A DNA stretch of 64,000 bases. Origin: Rathayibacter sp. SW19. GTDB taxonomy: Bacteria; Actinomycetota; Actinomycetes; Actinomycetales; Microbacteriaceae. Made by a program: the position numbers and the translations under genes. The stretch lies in the NCBI RefSeq assembly GCF_030866825.1, contig NZ_CP133020.1:1178001-1242000 (forward strand). The letters run 5' to 3'. The notes under the pieces were generated by a model. That model ran no database searches. It was given only the letters and a program-made list of their open reading frames with translations, and had not been told where the DNA came from. Positions 59,266 to 64,000 of the stretch are shown here, piece after piece (within the stretch, counting starts at the first letter, position 1; each line of letters opens with the position of its first letter).

Positions 59266-60741
59266 GTGAGTAATTCCCCGATCGACGTCGTCCTCATCGG
59301 TGGCGGCATCATGAGCGCGACGCTGGCGACCTTTCTGCAACAGTTGCAACCCGACTGGACCATTCGCATTTACGAAGCCCTTGGCGATGTCGCTCAGGAG
59401 AGTTCCAACCCGTGGAACAATGCGGGCACCGGCCACTCCGCCCTGTGCGAGCTCAACTACATGCCCGAAACAGACAACGGTGTGCTCGACCCGGCCAAGG
59501 CGATCAGCATCAACGAACAGTTCCAGTTGAGTCGGCAGTTCTGGGCCACGCTGGTCACACGGGGAGAATTGCCCGAGCCGAACTCGTTCATCAATTCGGC
59601 GCCGCACATGACATTCGTGCGCGGCAAAAAGAACGTGCGCTACCTGCACCAGCGCTACCTGGCGCTGAAAGATCAACCGTTGTTCGCTGGCATCGAGTAC
59701 TCTTCCGACCCCGAAGTGATCGCCGAATGGGCCCCGCTCTTGATGAAGAAACGCAACCCACGCGAGGCTGTGGCAGCGACGCGCGTTGCGGCCGGCACGG
59801 ATGTCGATTTCGGCGCGCTGACCTACGCTCTGATGCAGAACCTGACCGAACGCGGGGCGCAGGTGGCGCTGAATAGCCGGGTGAAAAGCATCCGTCGAAC
59901 GAATGACGGTCTCTGGAAGTTGCGGGTGCGTCACATCGTCGGCAACACGCCGCACGATGTGACAGCGCGGTTCGTGTTTGTCGGTGCAGGCGGGGGTGCG
60001 TTGCATCTGTTGCAGAAGTCCGGAATCCCCGAGATCAAAGGGTTCGGCGGCTTCCCGATCAGCGGCGAGTTCTTGCGAACCAGCAATCCGAAGCTGGTGG
60101 CACAACATCACGCCAAAGTGTACGGAAAGGCATCCGTTGGGGCGCCGCCGATGTCCGTACCGCACCTGGATACCCGTGTGATCGACGGTGAAGCGTCGCT
60201 GCTGTTCGGCCCCTATGCCGGGTTCAGCCCCAAGTTCCTGAAGAAGGGCTCCTGGTTCGACCTGCCCGGTTCGATCCGGCCGAGCAATATCGGCCCGATG
60301 CTGGCCGTCGCGCGCGACAATTTCGACCTGATGAAGTATCTGATCAGCCAGCTGGTCGCGTCGCGCGCCACCAAGGTGGCGGCGTTGCGCGAATTCATGC
60401 CGACCGTGAAGGAGGCCGATTGGGAGCTCATCACCGCCGGCCAACGCGTGCAGGTGATGAAGAAGGATGCGAAGCGCGGCGGTGTGCTGCAATTCGGAAC
60501 CGAGGTGGTGGCATCCGCTGACGGGTCGATCGCCGGGTTGCTCGGGGCCTCACCGGGCGCGTCGACGGCTGTGCCGATCATGCTGGATGTGCTGAAGCGC
60601 TGTTTTCCGGAGCAGTATCCGGGATGGGAACCGCAGCTGCGCGAGTTGATTCCGACCGTCGGCACGACGCTGAATGATGTGCCGGTCAAGGCGAAAAAGG
60701 TGATGGCGGCATCCGCGAAGGTGTTGAACCTGCTGGCGTAG
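59266..60741 (+). CDS. mqo: Malate:quinone oxidoreductase
   Basis: 491 residues, normal length. N-terminal FAD motif VVLIGGGIMSATLATFLQQL, then ESSNPWNNAGTGHSALCELN, and GVLQFGTEVVASADGSIAGL, GASPGASTAVPIMLDVLKRC. Membrane-associated flavoprotein passing electrons from malate to menaquinone. GTG start. Confidence 0.97.
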   Translation: MSNSPIDVVLIGGGIMSATLATFLQQLQPDWTIRIYEALGDVAQESSNPWNNAGTGHSALCELNYMPETDNGVLDPAKAISINEQFQLSRQFWATLVTRGELPEPNSFINSAPHMTFVRGKKNVRYLHQRYLALKDQPLFAGIEYSSDPEVIAEWAPLLMKKRNPREAVAATRVAAGTDVDFGALTYALMQNLTERGAQVALNSRVKSIRRTNDGLWKLRVRHIVGNTPHDVTARFVFVGAGGGALHLLQKSGIPEIKGFGGFPISGEFLRTSNPKLVAQHHAKVYGKASVGAPPMSVPHLDTRVIDGEASLLFGPYAGFSPKFLKKGSWFDLPGSIRPSNIGPMLAVARDNFDLMKYLISQLVASRATKVAALREFMPTVKEADWELITAGQRVQVMKKDAKRGGVLQFGTEVVASADGSIAGLLGASPGASTAVPIMLDVLKRCFPEQYPGWEPQLRELIPTVGTTLNDVPVKAKKVMAASAKVLNLLA

Positions 60742-60824
60742 CGTTGGCTGCGCTCGCGAATTGCCACTGTTCGAGCGGGTTTCGCCGGCGTACTCTAGGC
60801 CCCGAGTGAAAGTGGGGGCTTCTC

Positions 60825-61319
60825 ATGAGCAATCCAGGACAGCCGACAATTCAGCAGGGTGCAAGTGGCGATGCAGTGCGGCGCCTGCAGCGTGGGTTGA
60901 GGCGTACGCCGAATCTGTCCATCGTGGTCGACGGCATCTTCGGCCCGGCGACGCACACTGCGGTGATCGAATTCCAACAGGGCAATCCACCGTTGGTTGT
61001 CGATGGTATCGTCGGCCCACTCACGTGGGCAGCGCTGCCCGCGGGCGGACCAATGCCCGCGCTGCAAGTGGGCTCGAACGGAGCGGTCGTCTCCCGGCTG
61101 CAGACCGTGCTCAACGAGGGCGAACCTCAGTGGGGTGGTCCGATTCTGGTCGTGGACGGCGATTTCGGCGCGCACACGAAGTCGGCGGTCGAAACGTTCC
61201 AGGGCTGGGGGCAGGTGACTGTTGACGGGATCGTCGGGGAACACACCTGGGATGTGTCGCTGCACGCGGCATCGGCCACTTTGGAAAGCGCGGTAGGGCT
61301 GTCGTATGTGCTGCCGTGA
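60825..61319 (+). CDS. Protein with two peptidoglycan-binding repeats
   Basis: 164 residues. Two PG_binding_1 units: residues 10-70 (GDAVRRLQRGLRRTPNLSIV, FGPATHTAVIEFQQGN) and 78-145 (GAVVSRLQTVLNEGEPQWGG, FGAHTKSAVETFQ). No signal peptide or catalytic domain. Could be a cell-wall-binding or, without export, an internal regulator. AAGTGGGGGC upstream of the ATG. Confidence 0.85.
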   Translation: MSNPGQPTIQQGASGDAVRRLQRGLRRTPNLSIVVDGIFGPATHTAVIEFQQGNPPLVVDGIVGPLTWAALPAGGPMPALQVGSNGAVVSRLQTVLNEGEPQWGGPILVVDGDFGAHTKSAVETFQGWGQVTVDGIVGEHTWDVSLHAASATLESAVGLSYVLP

Positions 61320-61334
61320 GTGCGTCGTCCGGTC

Positions 61335-61521
61335 GGTCGAGTAGCGAGGAACGAGCGTATCGAGACCCTGTTGGTCGAGTGGTGAGGAACGAGCGTATCG
61401 AGACCGTGTTGGTCGAGTGGTGAGGAACGAGCGTATCGAGACTCTGTTGGTCGAGTAGTGAGGAACGAGCGTATCGAGGCCCTGTTGGTCGAGTGGCGAG
61501 GAACGAGCGTATCGAGACCCC
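61335..61521. repeat. Five 38-bp tandem copies of the dispersed repeat
   Basis: Units start at 61335, 61373, 61411, 61449 and 61487: GGTCGAGTAGCGAGGAACGA then GCGTATCGAGACCCTGTT with few changes. Same family as 21650 and the dnaX repeat. Confidence 0.93.
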
Positions 61522-61561
61522 CTGCGATGGCCCCGAGACGGCCGCAGGGCGGTTGCCCATC

Positions 61562-61621
61562 GTTCATAGTGCGCGAAGTGCTGGATTGCCGAACCATTCC
61601 GACGTTTCGCGCACTATGAAC
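61562..61621. repeat. Perfect 16-bp inverted repeat with 28-nt loop
   Basis: GTTCATAGTGCGCGAA at 61562-61577, its exact inverse at 61606-61621. Located between the 38-bp repeats and the ABC-F leader. Confidence 0.9.
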
Positions 61622-61677
61622 TGCTACACGTGCGTGGCGGAGTCCGCGGCGCGACGCTTGCCGAGGTCGCGCGACGC

Positions 61678-61979
61678 TTGCCAACCTGCGCTCCGACCTG
61701 TTAGTGTCATCTCCGCTATGAAGAGCTAATTCCTTTCGTCCCGCGCCCGAGGCCTCTGCCTGCGCGATGGCTGGCCGTCTGGTCGGCGTCGCAGCGCCGT
61801 TGATCGAAAGACTCTTCGCATCGTGCGCCGTGCTGTATTGCGGAAACGATCCTGACGTCTTCCGGTCGACGAAGGCAGGTTCATGCCCGGCGGGAATCCG
61901 CGCTCCGCATCAGGAGCACCCGAGCTTCACCCGGCTGCGCATTCGTGAGCTGCCGGGTGGGCACGAACGGCGGTCATCC
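61678..61979 (+). promoter_or_regulatory. Promoter and long leader of ABC-F gene with three-codon ORF
   Basis: TTGCCA (61678-61683) and TAGTGT (61702-61707), 18 bp apart. ATG-AAG-AGC-TAA at 61718-61729 lies where transcription should begin, a leaderless micro-ORF (MKS). It is followed by 250 nt with several GC-rich inverted words (e.g. GAGGCCTC, GATGGCTGGCCGTC, CGGAAACGATCCTGACGTCTTCCG in part). This layout resembles attenuator leaders of antibiotic-inducible ABC-F genes. Confidence 0.5.
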
Positions 61980-64000
61980 ATGTTCAGTCCTGAATCCATG
62001 TTCACTCCGGAATCCACTTCACAGTCCACGAACCTGCGCAGCCCTGTCGCCGGCCGCGCCGGTGCAAACGCCGCCCCTGCGAACGACGTCGCTGCGAGCG
62101 ACGCCGCTGCGAACAACGCCCCTGCGGACCGCGCCGCGTCGACACGGCGAGCGGATGCGGCGGTGCCGGCACGCGCATCCGCTTACCTTCGCGCGGACGG
62201 AATTTCGCACTCCTACGGTGATCGGCGCGTGCTCACCGACGTGTCGTTCACTGTAGCGCCGGGCCGGCGCCTCGGCCTGATCGGTGAGAATGGCGCAGGC
62301 AAGTCGACTCTGCTGCGCATTCTCGCCGGTGTTGAGCGCGCTGATCGCGGCGCGATCACGCGCCCTGCCCGAACGGGAATGCTCTGGCAGGAGGTGCAGT
62401 TCGCCCCGACCGATACGCTCGACGACCTGATCGAGCACGCCCTCGCCGACGTGCGCGCCATGGAGACCGAGCTTGCGGATGCCGCCACCGCCCTCGCAGC
62501 AGATGCATCCGTTCCGGTGTCGGTTCCGCATCAAAACGACGGTGATTTTGCGGATGCGTCGCGCGGCGACCGCACGGACCCGGCGTGTCGCGAAGAATCT
62601 CCGTCGTTTTCAACGACCGCCGACCGGTATGACGCAGCGCTCGCGGCGGCCGAACACGCCGAGATCTGGTCGGTCGATGCGCGTCGTGACGAGTTGCTCG
62701 ACGGGCTGGGTGTCGGCGATGTGTCGTTGAGCCGGCGGCTCGATGAGGTTTCCGGCGGACAGCGCAGCCGCTTCGCGTTGGCGGCATTGCTGCTGCGCAG
62801 ACCGGAGTGCCTTCTGCTCGACGAACCCACCAACCACCTGGACGATGCGGCCGCCGCCTTCCTCGAGCGACAGCTGAACGGATGGCGCGGCCCGGTTCTC
62901 TTCGCCAGCCACGACCGCGCGTTCCTCGACTCGGTCGCCACGAACCTGCTGGACCTCGATCCGACGAGTGCAAGTGGTGCGGGTGTACGAGGCGCGAGCG
63001 CAGGTGGCGCGAGTGCGAGTGCGGGCCCCGCAGCATCCGGACCAGCAGCATCCGCAACCGCAGCCGCAGGCTCCGCCTCCGCATCCGCCGCCTCCGGAAC
63101 CGCAACGACCACGTCGTTCGGTGGCAACTACAGCGACTACCTGGTGGCGAAGGCCGAAGAGCGCGCCCGCTGGGAGCGCCGTTTCGCAGACGAGCACGAT
63201 CAGCTGAAGCGGCTGAAACTCTCGGTGGACGTGACCTCCCGCAACATCAACCACAATCGTGCGGCGACGGACAAGAACAAGATGTCCTACGGCACGCACC
63301 GCAACCGGGTCGAGCAGCAGGTCAGCCGTCGCGTGACGAACGCGCGGGGCAGGCTTGATCAGTTGACCGAGAATCAGGTGCGCAAACCCCCGGCGCTGCT
63401 GCGGTTCGCGGGTATTCCGAGCGGTTCGCACGCGGTGGATGATGCATCCGGACTGCTGCTTCAAATGACGGATGCTCGCATCCCCGGCCGCCTGGACGTC
63501 GCGACGTTCCGCGTCGAGCCGAGCTCGCGCATCCTGATCACAGGGCCGATTGGAGCGGGCAAGTCGACACTGCTGGCGGCGCTCGCCGGCACCCTGGCGT
63601 TGGGAGCCGGATCCGTGCACCGGCGCCGCGGGCTGCGGATCGCCCTGCTTGAGCAGGACGTGCAGTTCGCCGACCCGTCGCGCAGTCCGCGCGCGATCTA
63701 CGCGTCGGTGCTGGCGGAGAAGCGGGCGGATGCGACACCGCTCACCAGTCTGGGACTGATCGCTCCTCGTGACCTGGATCGTCCGGTTGGGGTGCTGTCG
63801 ATCGGCCAGCAGAGGCGGCTCGCGTTGGCGCTGATTGTTGCGCGGCCGCCGCACGTGTTCTTGCTGGATGAGCCGACGAACCATTTGTCGTTGGCGCTTG
63901 CCACTGAACTCGAGGATGCGCTCGGCAGCTATCCGGGCGCCGTCGTTGTGGCCAGTCACGACCGGTGGTTGCCTGCGGGCTGGGCCGGTGAGCGGGCGAT
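61980..64000 (+). CDS. ABC-F family ATPase, 3' end outside window
   Basis: 673 codons visible. Two ATPase domains: Walker A GENGAGKST with signature SGGQRSRFALA and LLLDEPTNHLD, then Walker A GPIGAGKST, IGQQRRLALALIVA and FLLDEPTNHLS. No membrane segments. The N-terminal 65 residues are Ala/Asn/Asp-rich; another Ala/Ser/Gly-rich stretch (ASAGPAASGPAASATAAAGS) precedes the interdomain linker (YLVAKAEERARWERRFADEH). ABC-F proteins act on the ribosome; the long leader suggests antibiotic-inducible protection. ATG at 61980 or 61998. Confidence 0.9.
   Translation, partial: MFSPESMFTPESTSQSTNLRSPVAGRAGANAAPANDVAASDAAANNAPADRAASTRRADAAVPARASAYLRADGISHSYGDRRVLTDVSFTVAPGRRLGLIGENGAGKSTLLRILAGVERADRGAITRPARTGMLWQEVQFAPTDTLDDLIEHALADVRAMETELADAATALAADASVPVSVPHQNDGDFADASRGDRTDPACREESPSFSTTADRYDAALAAAEHAEIWSVDARRDELLDGLGVGDVSLSRRLDEVSGGQRSRFALAALLLRRPECLLLDEPTNHLDDAAAAFLERQLNGWRGPVLFASHDRAFLDSVATNLLDLDPTSASGAGVRGASAGGASASAGPAASGPAASATAAAGSASASAASGTATTTSFGGNYSDYLVAKAEERARWERRFADEHDQLKRLKLSVDVTSRNINHNRAATDKNKMSYGTHRNRVEQQVSRRVTNARGRLDQLTENQVRKPPALLRFAGIPSGSHAVDDASGLLLQMTDARIPGRLDVATFRVEPSSRILITGPIGAGKSTLLAALAGTLALGAGSVHRRRGLRIALLEQDVQFADPSRSPRAIYASVLAEKRADATPLTSLGLIAPRDLDRPVGVLSIGQQRRLALALIVARPPHVFLLDEPTNHLSLALATELEDALGSYPGAVVVASHDRWLPAGWAGERA

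Overview
The window is high-GC actinobacterial DNA, most likely from the family Microbacteriaceae. Evidence: frequent GTG starts, leaderless genes with TANNNT -10 boxes, the order tRNA-Ser / SRP RNA / dnaX / recR / lysC / asd, and dispersed repeats of the GGTCGAG...CTCGAGACC type. This assignment comes from gene content and style; no search was run.

Layout. 1-3.6 kb: end of an efflux-adaptor/lipoprotein operon, divergent from a NarL-type two-component system. 3.6-19.2 kb: two integrative islands in tandem at the 3' end of a tRNA-Ser(GGA) gene. Each begins with a copy of the attachment repeat (3599, 14475) and ends with a degraded tyrosine integrase (14.0-14.4 kb, 19.0 kb). Island A carries a collagen-like/PEGA-like two-gene operon, an MFS pump with a LysR regulator, a membrane protein/RraA-like/methyltransferase operon with a second LysR, a broken SDR, and a zinc-ribbon plus ankyrin pair. 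Island B is mostly wreckage (ChrB-like, DUF2148-like, TnsA-like, TetR and SDR remnants) around one intact M23-type lipoprotein.

19.2-38 kb is core genome: SRP RNA, pta-ackA, a phytoene-desaturase-like oxidoreductase, dnaX-recR, an RHH regulator/DUF4097/ABC-2 transporter operon, a substrate-binding plus VWA lipid-free membrane protein, a divergent TetR-SDR pair, lysC and asd. 38-50 kb is a catabolic block: sugar ABC importer, GntR repressor, GH42 beta-galactosidase, split glycine dehydrogenase (gcvPA, gcvPB), an AcoX/NAD-kinase-like protein and an SDR. One operator, TGTATACNGAATAC(A/T), stands before the importer, the galactosidase and gcvPA, so one GntR protein probably controls all three transcripts. 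50-58 kb: an asd 3' duplicate, an ArsR-like regulator, and a signalling cluster (large sensor kinase, degenerate GGDEF membrane protein, micro-ORF, Hpt-like protein without its histidine, convergent OmpR-type regulator). 58-64 kb: MerR regulator with divergent membrane protein, mqo, a peptidoglycan-binding-repeat protein, and an ABC-F protein behind a long leader that starts with a three-codon ORF.

The most unusual genome-scale signal is tandem repetition. At six places a short repeat (11-20 bp unit, 2-12 copies) includes the stop codon of the adjacent gene, and other repeats of this kind lie in frame inside dnaX, the large kinase, the MerR linker and the ABC-F linkers.
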